64,000 nucleotides of DNA, taken from the NCBI GenBank assembly GCA_025846845.1, contig JAOYTL010000009.1, positions 1-64,000 of the forward strand, given 5' to 3'. This DNA is from Alloboseaceae bacterium BT-24-1 (GTDB taxonomy: Bacteria > Pseudomonadota > Alphaproteobacteria > Rhizobiales > Beijerinckiaceae). Both the position numbers and the translations under genes were made by a program. Shown here piece after piece: positions 37,370 to 46,816 of the stretch; within the stretch, counting starts at the first letter, position 1, and each line of letters opens with the position of its first letter. The notes beneath the pieces were generated by a model. It made no database searches. It was not told the DNA's origin and saw only the letters and a list, made by a program, of their open reading frames with translations.

Positions 37370-38643
37370 CAGGAAACGCCGCCTTCCGCACCAGCATGAA
37401 GCCGGGCGAGCACGTCTTCGGACCCGTCCTTCGCTAGGGCCGCGATCGTGGCCTTGAACGCTTCCTCGTCTGAGCCGAGCAGGCTGCGGCATTCCTGCGG
37501 AAGCTGAGTCCTGAGCTCCTCGGCAATGGCCGCGACCTCGGTCTGGTAGACGTCGGAGCCGATGACCTCCTCGTCGATCAGGCGGCGCAGTTCAGTGAGC
37601 GGATCTGTCGAAGCGCTGGCCGCCACGCCGGGAGCCCGACAATCGACCTCGAGCTTCTCGACCCAGCAGCTCCCGATAACGGATGCCCGATCGTCAGCTT
37701 CCGTCTTGAGGAGATCGAGATCACGCCGGATGCGCCAGGCCAGGGGTGTTGCTCCCGTCACCCGCAAACGGGCGACAAGATGCTCCGAGGCGACATCGCT
37801 GCGCACCTGCTCCAGCGCTCGCGCCAACGCTGTGACGAGATCGCGCCAATCGTCGATCCCCGTCACATCGACGGCGACCCTCTCGAACTGCGCGATGCTG
37901 GTGACGCGCTCCTCGATCCGGATCGAGCGATCGTCGCCGATCGTGACCAGGGTCACGGATTTGGCGCCGGCCTCGTTGATGTCGCGGCCCTGCGGCATGC
38001 CGGGCATCACGATCGCGCAGCCGCCCTCGACGACCGAGCGTTTGTGGACATGGCCGAGAGCCCAGTAGTGGAAGCCGGTGCCCTGCAGATCAGCCAGGCT
38101 GCATGGCGCATAGAGATCGTGTCCTGCCGCGCCGGCCAGACTGGTATGCATCAGGCCGATATTCACGGCGCCCTCGACCGGTGGTCTGTACTTGCCGATC
38201 AGGCTTTCGGGGGCATGGGACTGCGCGAAACTGAGACCGTGAATCGCAACCGCGAACTGACCCCTGTCCCGCTCGATCGCGATCACCTCGGCGCGGCCGC
38301 CGAATAGCTTCACGGAATCCGGCAGCGTCAGCTCCTTGGTGATCCGCGACAGCGCATCATGATTGCCGCGGATGACGAAGACGCGGATGCCGGCCTCGTG
38401 CAGCCGCCGGAGCTGCTCGGCCAGGAACCGCGCCGTCTTCATCGAGGTCTGGTCGCCGTCATAGAGGTCGCCGGCCAGCAGCAGCGCATCAACCTGCTCG
38501 TCGAGGCACAGATCGACGACGCGAACGAAGGCGCGCCGGGTCGCGTTTCCGATCAGATCGGCGAGGTCCGGGTCACGCAGCGCGAGCGAGCGCAGCGGTG
38601 AATCCAGATGGATGTCGGCCGCATGAACAAAGCGATACGTCAC
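37369..38643 (-). CDS. YhaO/SbcD-type DNA exonuclease
   Basis: A 424-residue calcineurin-like metallophosphoesterase. Metal-ligand motifs in order are HAADIHLDSP, GDLYDG, RGNHDA, MHTSLAG and GHVHKR, the set used by SbcD/Mre11 nucleases. The C-terminal part (from ~300) would be the capping and partner-binding region. It is coupled to the YhaN-type ATPase downstream, and the pair should form a Mre11-Rad50-like complex. The gene lies 132 bases after the CoiA-like nuclease, so all four genes back to 44901 may be one transcript. Confidence 0.9.
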   Translation of the reverse strand: MTYRFVHAADIHLDSPLRSLALRDPDLADLIGNATRRAFVRVVDLCLDEQVDALLLAGDLYDGDQTSMKTARFLAEQLRRLHEAGIRVFVIRGNHDALSRITKELTLPDSVKLFGGRAEVIAIERDRGQFAVAIHGLSFAQSHAPESLIGKYRPPVEGAVNIGLMHTSLAGAAGHDLYAPCSLADLQGTGFHYWALGHVHKRSVVEGGCAIVMPGMPQGRDINEAGAKSVTLVTIGDDRSIRIEERVTSIAQFERVAVDVTGIDDWRDLVTALARALEQVRSDVASEHLVARLRVTGATPLAWRIRRDLDLLKTEADDRASVIGSCWVEKLEVDCRAPGVAASASTDPLTELRRLIDEEVIGSDVYQTEVAAIAEELRTQLPQECRSLLGSDEEAFKATIAALAKDGSEDVLARLHAGAEGGVS

Positions 38644-38775
38644 CGAATCTCCATCTCAAGGGCCTGCTAATCTGCTACTGCATATATTGAACAACTTGCC
38701 CAGCGCGAATGATACTGACGGCAGAATGGTCCGCGACCACCCAAGAGCCGGCCTCGAAATTGCCGGCACTGAGCA

Positions 38776-40860
38776 TCAGCGCCGCTTCTTCGGCTGCAGA
38801 ATCTCAATGCACCGGTCAGCAGTCTTGCTGTCGATTGCGAACTGCTCGGGGCGAGCTCTTAAGACCGGATGGTAATTTCGCATCCACAATTTGGTGCGTT
38901 CGTCTCCCAATAGCGCCTTCGCAATATCTTTTACCTTCTTCTGGGCCTCTTCCTTCGCCCGGGCTTGGGCACGTTCCAACTCTTGTTCTCGGATTCGCTT
39001 CTCCAGCGCACGCTCGGCGCGTACATACTCATCGTCGCTGACCGCGGCGACTTCTGACGGGATCCGCCCGTCGAGCCGGGCGTTTGGGGCAGCCAACCAT
39101 TCGTCTGCTACGGTCCCGAGGTTTTGCCGAGCCCAGGATCTCAGATTCGCAATCCGCCTGTTGGCTGCGGCCTGGAGCTCCAGTTGATGAGCTTCCTCGC
39201 GAGCTGCGAGCGCTTCGGCTTTCGCTGCCACCGATCTGGCGAGCTCAGCGTCCAGAGGAAGGCCGAGAAGGTCCAGATCCGGCTTCGGAAAAATGGCGAT
39301 CTGGTCCGACAAATTCGCCAGCTCGCTGTGCAGCGAGCGCCAGGCAGGTACATCGAAATGCAACGCCTGCCGGAGCGAATATCCACGCCCGGGCAATGGC
39401 TGCCGGGACCACGTGTCCAAATCGAACGATGCAACTTCGCCCGCAGGCAGCGCATTCAGTTTGTGCGTGATGACTGCTTTAATCTCCTCGAACCTCTTGG
39501 CCGGCCGCTGTCGAAGCTCGCGCGCGCTGGCAACAATTCTCGTAAGCGTGTCCGCAGCCCACCATGTGCCGGCGTCGCTGGATATCAGCAGGCCATCAGC
39601 CTGGAGCAGTTTAAAATAGAGCTGAATCGATCGCGCGGGGAGTTCGAAGGCCGGCACAAGCCTGCGAGCACCATCGATGGTGTCTCTTCCCGCTTCCTGA
39701 AACCACGTGTCGATCCAGCCTCTTTTCTCAAGAGCGGAATAGACATCAAACTCGAGCACTCCGTGCCGCCCGGCCTTCAGGAGTTCCTGCAACGCAGCCG
39801 CTTGCCACTCTGCAAGCGGAACTTTGAAACAGCCCGCCCCCTTCACATCGAGATTGATGTGCCCGCCGAGACCATCGCGGCGGAGCGCGCTTTCATAAGC
39901 ACCGCGGCCTCCTAGCTTGGCGGGTGGGCGATGCTGATACTTGCCCGCGAGTTCGCGAACCCTGGCAGCGAGTGCCTCAGCTTTTTCTTGTGACCGCTTT
40001 CGCGCCCGATCGCGGGCAGCGGAGCTCTTCGGATTATGAAGCCATTTGCGATCGGCCTGGAAGAGGATCTTCTCGACCAACTCCCCCAGCTTCACGTTGC
40101 GATAGGCTGACAGGTCGATTTCGATGGCCCCAATATCGAGCGTCCGGATGAACTCGATCTTCTCGGGACCACAGGCATGTGTGACCATGAACTCGATCAT
40201 CAGCTGACGATCGCCTTTGACCAGAATGACGTCAGGTACGATCTTGCCGGTGCGCTGCTCCAACGTTGCGGCATCGAATTTGAACGGGCGCTCCCTTACG
40301 ATGACCTCTGCCTCACCGGCTTCCGTAACGGTCAAAGCTGGAAGACCAATCTGGAGACGCTGGTCCAGCACCTCTTTGGCGAACTTGTGGAGAGCGCTCT
40401 CTCCTGCTGAGGCGCAGGTAACCCCGACTATTCCATGGTGAGCGAAATGATGGGCGAGTTCCTTGCCCTTCCGCGCAACCATACGCCGATCACAGCCGGG
40501 GCATTTGCAAGTGCAAGCCAACCCCGAAGGCACGTCATGAATCGAGACCAGCTTGCCGTGCTCGTTCTCCGCGACAACCGAGGTGCCATATCGACCGCAG
40601 TCGAAAAGTTCGCCCAAGCTCAGCTGATCGAGCCCCGCAGCACCTTCAGCAGAATCCGCCATGGATAGAGACGACCATAGGAGAACTCGGGACACAAGGA
40701 TCGCAAATCTATCTGCAAAGCACTCCTGACATTCCCCGGGTTTGGCGATCTCTAGATGCGGGCTCCGCTGCTCGCAATTCAGGCACGTATGCAGTAGCTC
40801 CGATGTTAGCCGCCACACATGAGAGGGATTGTCGCCTCGTGAAAACGGCCGGAGTCGCAA
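38776..40860 (-). CDS. CoiA-like nuclease-domain protein
   Basis: A 694-residue protein. An N-terminal CxxC pair (CLNC at 26-29, CQEC at 44-47) looks like a zinc ribbon. Next is the CoiA-like region: CKCPGCDRR (118-126), HHFAHH (137-142), SALHKF, and the PD-(D/E)xK-like core PDVILVK (209-215) ... IEFMVTH (222-228) ... EIDLS (247-251). The remaining 440 residues are helical and unassigned, ending in a charged coiled coil. The TTG start at 40860 is chosen because it includes the ribbon and lies 27 bases after the ATPase stop; ATG 40662 (628 residues) is the alternative. Probably a DNA nuclease acting with the SMC-like ATPase. Confidence 0.75.
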   Translation of the reverse strand: MRLRPFSRGDNPSHVWRLTSELLHTCLNCEQRSPHLEIAKPGECQECFADRFAILVSRVLLWSSLSMADSAEGAAGLDQLSLGELFDCGRYGTSVVAENEHGKLVSIHDVPSGLACTCKCPGCDRRMVARKGKELAHHFAHHGIVGVTCASAGESALHKFAKEVLDQRLQIGLPALTVTEAGEAEVIVRERPFKFDAATLEQRTGKIVPDVILVKGDRQLMIEFMVTHACGPEKIEFIRTLDIGAIEIDLSAYRNVKLGELVEKILFQADRKWLHNPKSSAARDRARKRSQEKAEALAARVRELAGKYQHRPPAKLGGRGAYESALRRDGLGGHINLDVKGAGCFKVPLAEWQAAALQELLKAGRHGVLEFDVYSALEKRGWIDTWFQEAGRDTIDGARRLVPAFELPARSIQLYFKLLQADGLLISSDAGTWWAADTLTRIVASARELRQRPAKRFEEIKAVITHKLNALPAGEVASFDLDTWSRQPLPGRGYSLRQALHFDVPAWRSLHSELANLSDQIAIFPKPDLDLLGLPLDAELARSVAAKAEALAAREEAHQLELQAAANRRIANLRSWARQNLGTVADEWLAAPNARLDGRIPSEVAAVSDDEYVRAERALEKRIREQELERAQARAKEEAQKKVKDIAKALLGDERTKLWMRNYHPVLRARPEQFAIDSKTADRCIEILQPKKRR

Positions 40861-40887
40861 TCCAAGGAAATGGCAACCCCAACGGCC

Positions 40888-43800
40888 CTAGAACAAAGTG
40901 CCGAGTACCTTCCAGGTCTGCTCGACGACTGGAATACCCGGTGTCGGTGCGATGCCGGTCACCGGAAACTGCACAAACTCCCCCTCGCCTGCCTGACCGA
41001 CATTTTCGAGATAGTAGACGGTTTGGGACCCCGGCATCGCTTTGCCGAGACGCTTGAGGTAGGCGAAGTGCTCGCTCGAAAATTCGTCTGCCCTGGTTAC
41101 GACTGCCAGAATACGACCATCGAGCAGCGAGATGTCCGGAGCGATACCTAGAAGAACATGGCCTGCGTCGAGCGCCACGGGGAAGGCGCTGTCGCCAATG
41201 ACACCCGCTGCGGCAACAACCTGCTCGAGGACCGGCGACCGATCCGCTTCGATGGCCTCGTCCTGCGACTTCGCAGGCGTGGTTTCATCGAAAAGCACGC
41301 CGATCACCTTGCTCAAATGCGCGCTGCTGCGCTGAACGAAATGCGTTTGCGGCGCGCGGGGATTTGTCGACGGCATCGTCTCCAGCGCGATCCGAGAGCG
41401 GTCCGACTTATCCAGCCCGATCCGCCGCGCATAAGTCTTGCCTGGTGTGCGAACGATCGCGAGGTCGCCGTTTCTGACCTCCGCCGCCGCCGACACGATG
41501 AGAGTCTGCCCTGGAAAAGCGACTATCCCTAGCGTCGGCGCTCTCAATGTGAACAGCGAGACGTCGCCGAGCGACGACAGGTCCAATCGATCTGTCGCCT
41601 GGTCGATCGTAGTCAGCGGAGCTCCGGCTGCACGAGCAGCCAGTCTGCCAACCACCGAAATCGGTGTGGTACGAAGTGTCGCGAGCTTCAAATCCGAAGT
41701 GGACTTTTGGGCCTCCGCCACGGCTTCCTCTGGCGGCAACCTGCCCATGAATCTCGCATAGGCGAGCCAACAAGCATCGATCGCCGAGAACACGTCCTCG
41801 TAGCTCCGTCTGACGGTCTCAGCCTCGACCGGCGTGATCTGATCAGCGCGCCCGTGGTGCGCTTTGTTGATGACATCCCGAAAGGGGGCACCGGACTTCA
41901 GCGCCGGCAGCTCCAGGAGCCGCCGAAACGGTTCTTCGTTGAATGGTTGCTCTCCACGGTTGCGGGCGTTGGCAATCTTGCCGAGCAAATCGCCCATCGT
42001 CGGATCATGTAGGACCGCAGGATCAGACGCGAGCAGATCCCAAAGCTTGATTTCAATGCGTACTCGAACCGGATAGACGAACGCGCGGGCCATGCCGGCG
42101 TCGTTCGGGTCGGTCTTCTGCCAATGCTCGCAACGGACGCGAACCTCATCGACTACCGGGGCGAGACTCACCGTGCATTTCGAAGTCGAGATCGCGGAAA
42201 ACTCCCACGTCTCGGTTCGTACTGCCCCCAGTGCGCGTTTGTCGGCGGCGACAAAGGCCTCAATTGTGGGAATGAACGCGAAATCATTGCTGACGATGAT
42301 CGGATTGATGCCCTCGGCGATCAACCAAGGCACCGTAGCGGCGAGGTTGGCGATATTTCCCGGATCGAGCAGGTCCTGGGGGTCATCCATGAGGACGGCC
42401 GAAATGCCGCCCGATCGTGACCAGACCTGTTGCCAAAGCGCCAGCACGAAGGCGGAGAGAAAGGCGCGCAACGCCGACGCATTCATGACGTGATGGGCCT
42501 CAACCAGATGCTGCCCGTGGGCCGCGAGGAACGTGAAGCCGTCGCTCTTCGCAGGGTCTAATCCTGCATATTCCGGAGCCTGAACGAAATGGGCCCTGTA
42601 CATGCGATGTGACCAGGACGTCGCCTTCTCCTGCAAATCTGTGATCAGTCCGGCAACCTGATTATGCACGAGGTCTGGGAAGCTCTTGAACGGCTCGACG
42701 GCATTGGCCGCCCGGACCAGCTTTTCAATTCGCGCCCGAACCTTGGCCCACCGCTCGCAGGTTTCTTTGATTTGGCCCAACTGGCTACGAATGCCGGCGA
42801 AAACGCTGGCCGCATCAAGGTGGCCCTTCAGGACGTTCATTTGCCCATGGATGGTCCGTTCGTTGGCCGAGAGCGCCGTTTCGTCAGCATCGGTGCGCAT
42901 CACTTTCAGGACAGCGGCTCGCGCGAAGTCGGCGTTGATGGTGCGATAGCGGGAAAGCGCAATCGCTCGTCGCACGGTGCGCATCGCCGCACGCAGCTTC
43001 TCGTTGTCGGGAATCTGAGCTGGTAGATTGACACCGGGCAGCGGCTCGCGCTCAGGAGCATCCTTCCAAGCCGCCGCGCAAAGCGCGCCGATACCCTTGG
43101 CCATCGGCTTGAGGGGATCCGGAAACTCGGTGAGCTGGAAGATTTCCTTCGACAGAGCCGTACCGTAAACCGAGCCCAGATCGTCCGGAACAGCGTCGTC
43201 GACAAACCTACGCAGCTTCTCGGGAAGACGATCGCGTAGGCCTTTCTTCGTGTCGCGCTCCCATTCGGCCGCCGTCTTCAACATCGCAGCGTCAGCGTCG
43301 CGGGCATCATCAAGCGCCTGCGCCACCGATTTATTCAGCAAGGCGTCAGTGGGGATCGCGCCGGGCTGGAGGAGATCACGCTCGCAAACCGGACAAGCGG
43401 TGAAGGCGTGGTCCGGATGCACGGTGTCATGCCATTTCGCCACAAGACCGTAGAGGCGAAGTCGATCTGCCCGCTCGGCATGGGAAAGCTGCGCGACGAG
43501 CGTCGCCGCCTCCCGCTCGACGTCCAGCAACACCGTCGCAGCCGCCGTTAACTCCGCGTCGCTCAGTTCGCCAAGGCTTTGCGCAAGCTGCATCGACGGA
43601 AGCCCCTTGAGCGCGACACCGCTGAAGCAATGCTCGGCCGCCCTGATAGCCTCACCAAAGCGTTTGATCTGGCTGTCGTTCGTAAGAGGCGGGAGAGAAC
43701 CGAGAATCAGTAGCGCGTCCGCTGCAGCTTTTTCCTCGGCCGACTTCAGGAGTTGCTCGGCCTGATCGAGACCGCCCTTCCAGTCATCCGGGGCCGTCTC

Positions 43801-44901
43801 GCTAGGCGTGGCAACGCAGCTCAGATTTGGCAGACCCTCGCTGTCCTTGAGGAGGTCCTGGAGCGTCGACAACTGTTTGGCTGCAATGCCCTCGCATTGC
43901 TCCTTTTCCTCTGTGGCCTGCTTCGGGTATTTTTCGGTCAAGCGCTCGTGTAGGCGGCCACTGCGGGTTCCGAAGTGAGCCAGTGGCCGTAGGCCGGTCA
44001 AAGTCGACACCGCCTGCGATAGGGTCGTCTTGTCATCGAAGCGGGTCGCCGCGGCGATCCCAGGCATCAAGGTGCCGACCTGCAACGCCAGTTCCGACAA
44101 TCGGAGTGTTTCGAGCCCGATAGCCGTCGTCTTGAAGGACTTTTTCCCGTCTCGCTCGAGGCGGCGCTCGACCTCGACCTCGCTTCCATCGACCAATGAC
44201 CTGAACTTCAGGCGCACCCAGGTATCGATCTGCGGCTGCCCGTCGACGGCCAGCAACTCGTCTTCCGTTGGTATCGGTACGATCGGCGGCAGCTCGAACG
44301 TGGTGTTCGGCTCGCCGCTGTCCTGGTTGGCGATCTGGACCGTGATGGGCGTGTGCAGGGCGGAAGGAAGGCCTTGGGAACGATGCCCATAACCCGTAAG
44401 GCACCAGCAAATGGCGCTGATCAGCGACGTCTTGCCTGCGCCATTGAAACCGCGAAAGAGCGTGACATGCCGGGAAAGATCGAGTGCGAAGGGACTAGGG
44501 GCCGCCCCCTTCTCATCGCAATGGCGGTGCAATCCACGGAAACGGTGCGCTGTAATCCCAATTAATTGCCACCGTTGTTGTTGGCTTGCTGGCCGCGTTG
44601 CCGGAGCGGTTACCTTGGCGGGTTTGTCCAATGCCTCTAATAGTCGATCAATCTCGCCATCGAGGATGTTCGTGTCCTTGTCGGGGTTCCAATAGGCCTG
44701 CCGGCTCTGATTGTAGAACGCCAGCACTGTGCGACTGTCTTGAAGCGGCAGTGAGAAATCGGCTCCGCCCGAAACCTGCAAGGCGTTTCCAGCCGCCAAA
44801 TGCAGGACGACTTCATCCAACGTTAGGTCTGCAATATTGATCGCCACATGACCCCCAGTAGCCGTGCGAGCATGGCCCTCGGCCTGCCGATTCTGCTGCA
44901 A
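40888..44901 (-). CDS. giant SMC-like ATPase with S24-like C-terminal domains
   Basis: A 1337-residue protein. Walker A is GFNGAGKTS (152-159 region) followed by ICWCLTGYGHRS. A coiled-coil body has a Rad50-like zinc-hook motif CPVC (503-506). The distal head has SALRAFLSAFVLALWQQV as signature-like helix and Walker B AVLMDDPQDLLDPG (835-848), with Asp where most have Glu. After the head, residues ~1115-1205 (EVRNGDLAIVRTPGKTYARR) and ~1235-1337 (LLDGRILAVV, FAYLKRLGKAMPG) resemble two S24/LexA-type beta domains lacking the GxSM serine. GTG 44847 is a possible alternative start. It is the first gene of the four-gene run down to 33884. Confidence 0.75.
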   Translation of the reverse strand: MQQNRQAEGHARTATGGHVAINIADLTLDEVVLHLAAGNALQVSGGADFSLPLQDSRTVLAFYNQSRQAYWNPDKDTNILDGEIDRLLEALDKPAKVTAPATRPASQQQRWQLIGITAHRFRGLHRHCDEKGAAPSPFALDLSRHVTLFRGFNGAGKTSLISAICWCLTGYGHRSQGLPSALHTPITVQIANQDSGEPNTTFELPPIVPIPTEDELLAVDGQPQIDTWVRLKFRSLVDGSEVEVERRLERDGKKSFKTTAIGLETLRLSELALQVGTLMPGIAAATRFDDKTTLSQAVSTLTGLRPLAHFGTRSGRLHERLTEKYPKQATEEKEQCEGIAAKQLSTLQDLLKDSEGLPNLSCVATPSETAPDDWKGGLDQAEQLLKSAEEKAAADALLILGSLPPLTNDSQIKRFGEAIRAAEHCFSGVALKGLPSMQLAQSLGELSDAELTAAATVLLDVEREAATLVAQLSHAERADRLRLYGLVAKWHDTVHPDHAFTACPVCERDLLQPGAIPTDALLNKSVAQALDDARDADAAMLKTAAEWERDTKKGLRDRLPEKLRRFVDDAVPDDLGSVYGTALSKEIFQLTEFPDPLKPMAKGIGALCAAAWKDAPEREPLPGVNLPAQIPDNEKLRAAMRTVRRAIALSRYRTINADFARAAVLKVMRTDADETALSANERTIHGQMNVLKGHLDAASVFAGIRSQLGQIKETCERWAKVRARIEKLVRAANAVEPFKSFPDLVHNQVAGLITDLQEKATSWSHRMYRAHFVQAPEYAGLDPAKSDGFTFLAAHGQHLVEAHHVMNASALRAFLSAFVLALWQQVWSRSGGISAVLMDDPQDLLDPGNIANLAATVPWLIAEGINPIIVSNDFAFIPTIEAFVAADKRALGAVRTETWEFSAISTSKCTVSLAPVVDEVRVRCEHWQKTDPNDAGMARAFVYPVRVRIEIKLWDLLASDPAVLHDPTMGDLLGKIANARNRGEQPFNEEPFRRLLELPALKSGAPFRDVINKAHHGRADQITPVEAETVRRSYEDVFSAIDACWLAYARFMGRLPPEEAVAEAQKSTSDLKLATLRTTPISVVGRLAARAAGAPLTTIDQATDRLDLSSLGDVSLFTLRAPTLGIVAFPGQTLIVSAAAEVRNGDLAIVRTPGKTYARRIGLDKSDRSRIALETMPSTNPRAPQTHFVQRSSAHLSKVIGVLFDETTPAKSQDEAIEADRSPVLEQVVAAAGVIGDSAFPVALDAGHVLLGIAPDISLLDGRILAVVTRADEFSSEHFAYLKRLGKAMPGSQTVYYLENVGQAGEGEFVQFPVTGIAPTPGIPVVEQTWKVLGTLF

Positions 44902-45022
44902 TTCTGATTAAACGAACAAAGACGCAAGATTCCCTCAAATCTCGACGCTCTCAACAATTAATCGCTGAGGGGCTCCCGGCGCTGTCCGAAGAATGCAGCA
45001 TTGTTAGGGCACCCTCGACAGC

Positions 45023-45049
45023 GTCCGAAATTTGCATCATATTTCGGAC
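45023..45049. promoter_or_regulatory. inverted-repeat operator of the AbiE pair
   Basis: GTCCGAAAT (45023-45031), a 9-base gap, then ATTTCGGAC (45041-45049), ending exactly at the ATG at 45050. A third copy of GTCCGAA lies at 44984-44990. AbiEi antitoxins are known to repress their own promoter by binding inverted repeats. The related repeats at 25192-25266 have no gene beside them. Confidence 0.7.
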
Positions 45050-45718
45050 ATGCTCGATCAACCGGCCACGGACCTTCGGCGGCGCCTTATGGCGCGTATT
45101 GACGCGACGCCGGCAGAGGTGTGGACGCCCAGCGATTTCGCCGACCTCGCCAGCCGCGCTGCCATCGACAAGACATTGCAACGCCTCGTCGCGGCAGGCG
45201 AACTCCGTCGCATCGATCGTGGGCTCTACGACAAGCCGCGAAAAAGCAACCTCACCGGCAAGACGGCGGTCCCCGACTATCGCGCTGTGATCAGAGCCGT
45301 AACGCGGCGGGACCAAGCCCGCGTCGTGGTCGACGGCATGACCGCCGCAAACGACCTCGGCCTCACCACGGCGGTCCCAGCGCGCATTGAAGTGCTGATC
45401 GATGCCCGCTTGAAACCGATCACGCTCGGGAAGCAGGTCATCCATTTCAAATCGGCCGCACCCAGCCGTCTCTACTGGGCGGGACGCCCAGGCATGCGCG
45501 TCGTCCAAGCACTCTACTGGATGCAGGATATGATGAGTACGGAAGACGATCTACGGAGCGTCGAGAACCAACTTCGCAGGCTGCTCACCGCTCCAAAGCA
45601 TGGAAAGGAGATACGCGAGGATCTTCGCGCGGGGCTCTCTGCCATGCCAATCTGGATGCAGGATTTTCTCCGGCCCCTTCTCGATCCTATGAATGGCGAG
45701 CTGGAGAAGCACTCGTGA
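45050..45718 (+). CDS. AbiEi/DUF6088-type antitoxin
   Basis: A 222-residue type IV antitoxin. The N-terminal winged helix (VWTPSDFADLASRAAIDKTL, RRIDRGLYDKP) binds the operator. The C-terminal part (VVVDGMTAANDLGL, YWAGRPGMRVVQALYWM) is the AbiEi antitoxin domain. The ATG at 45050 directly abuts the inverted repeat, so no Shine-Dalgarno is possible and the mRNA may be leaderless; an internal ATG at MARIDATPAEV is the alternative. It overlaps the toxin gene by four bases. A broken paralogue lies at 16919. Confidence 0.85.
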   Translation: MLDQPATDLRRRLMARIDATPAEVWTPSDFADLASRAAIDKTLQRLVAAGELRRIDRGLYDKPRKSNLTGKTAVPDYRAVIRAVTRRDQARVVVDGMTAANDLGLTTAVPARIEVLIDARLKPITLGKQVIHFKSAAPSRLYWAGRPGMRVVQALYWMQDMMSTEDDLRSVENQLRRLLTAPKHGKEIREDLRAGLSAMPIWMQDFLRPLLDPMNGELEKHS

Positions 45719-46755
45719 GTGCTGTTGCCTATGCCGAAGTCATCTCAGCCGCACCCGCCGAGAAGCTCGACCTCTTTTTGACCACAGCAAACCGGCTCGG
45801 CACGCCGATCGGCAATGTCGAAAAGGATTTTTGGGTCTGCTGGACTCTCGACGCCCTCTATCGTGAACGACCAGCGGGAGGGCCGCGCCTATTGTTCAAG
45901 GGCGGAACATCGCTATCGAAAGCCTATGGGCTCATTGAGCGGTTTTCGGAAGACATCGACGTCACGGTGTTTCGTGACGATCTCGACGAGCCCGCTTCCG
46001 TGGAAGAGCTCGAGGCACTGTCGAACAACAGGCGCCGCGCTCGTCTGGACGCGATTCGCGACGCTTGTCGCAGCTATATCACCGGCGCGCTGCACGAATT
46101 CCTGGCCGAACACCTTGCTGCAGCGACGGACGGAAAAGGCCGAGTCGAGATCGATGAGGCAGACCCCGACCGACAGACGCTTCTGGTCTGGTATCCAGAG
46201 GTTGAGCCGCGCGATGAGTCATACGTGCGACCGGCAGTGCGGATCGAGTCCGGCGCCAAGTCGGCACTCGACCCCAACCAGCCCAGGAACATCCGGCCTT
46301 ACATTGCCGACGATGCGGGCGGACTCGATCTCACGGTTGCGAATGTCACAACGATCAATGGGGAACGCACGTTTTGGGACAAGGTGGTGATCGCACACGG
46401 CCTGCGGCGCTGGTTCGAGCGCCGCGGCGAGCTGCGCCAGGCAGGCCAGCGGGTTTCGCGCCACTTCTATGATCTCCACTGCCTCTTCGCATCGGACATC
46501 GGCCGGACAGCATTAGCCGATGCTGCGCTGGGAGCAGACTGTGTTCGCCATGCGCTCATGTTCTTCAATCGGACCGACTACGACCTGGCCACGGCCGCAG
46601 CCGGATCATTTGCACTCGTGCCAACAGCAGCAATGATCGACGCGCTTGCGCGCGACTATGCAAACATGACGCCCATGATTTTCGGCGAAGCCCCTCGCTT
46701 CGAAGAAATCCTAGCCTCGATGGAAATGATTGAACGAGCGGCGAACGGAGCATAG
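45715..46755 (+). CDS. AbiEii-type nucleotidyltransferase toxin
   Basis: A 346-residue toxin with the nucleotidyltransferase motif LLFKGGTSLSKAYGL (Gly63-Lys69) and the metal-binding ED-ID pair Asp80/Asp82 in FSEDIDVTVF. AbiEii-family enzymes arrest growth by transferring nucleotides, in known cases to tRNA, and can abort phage infection. The GTG start at 45715 overlaps the antitoxin stop (GTGA). Further conserved parts include KVVIAHGLRRWFERR and SRHFYDLHCLF. All key residues are intact, so the pair should be functional. Confidence 0.88.
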   Translation: MSAVAYAEVISAAPAEKLDLFLTTANRLGTPIGNVEKDFWVCWTLDALYRERPAGGPRLLFKGGTSLSKAYGLIERFSEDIDVTVFRDDLDEPASVEELEALSNNRRRARLDAIRDACRSYITGALHEFLAEHLAAATDGKGRVEIDEADPDRQTLLVWYPEVEPRDESYVRPAVRIESGAKSALDPNQPRNIRPYIADDAGGLDLTVANVTTINGERTFWDKVVIAHGLRRWFERRGELRQAGQRVSRHFYDLHCLFASDIGRTALADAALGADCVRHALMFFNRTDYDLATAAAGSFALVPTAAMIDALARDYANMTPMIFGEAPRFEEILASMEMIERAANGA

Positions 46756-46816
46756 CAAGGACAGGCGAAGCGTACGCCAGGCCCTGCATGGGTGAGAGCA
46801 AATAGCGCGCACATCC

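Noticed and set aside
40888-41620. Active S24 peptidase at the ATPase C-terminus
   Set aside because: The GxSM serine is absent in both S24-like segments, so self-cleavage is unlikely.
40888-44901. Wadjet (JetC) or condensin MukB identity
   Set aside because: No JetA/JetB/JetD-type neighbours, and the zinc-hook CPVC points to a Rad50-like protein instead.
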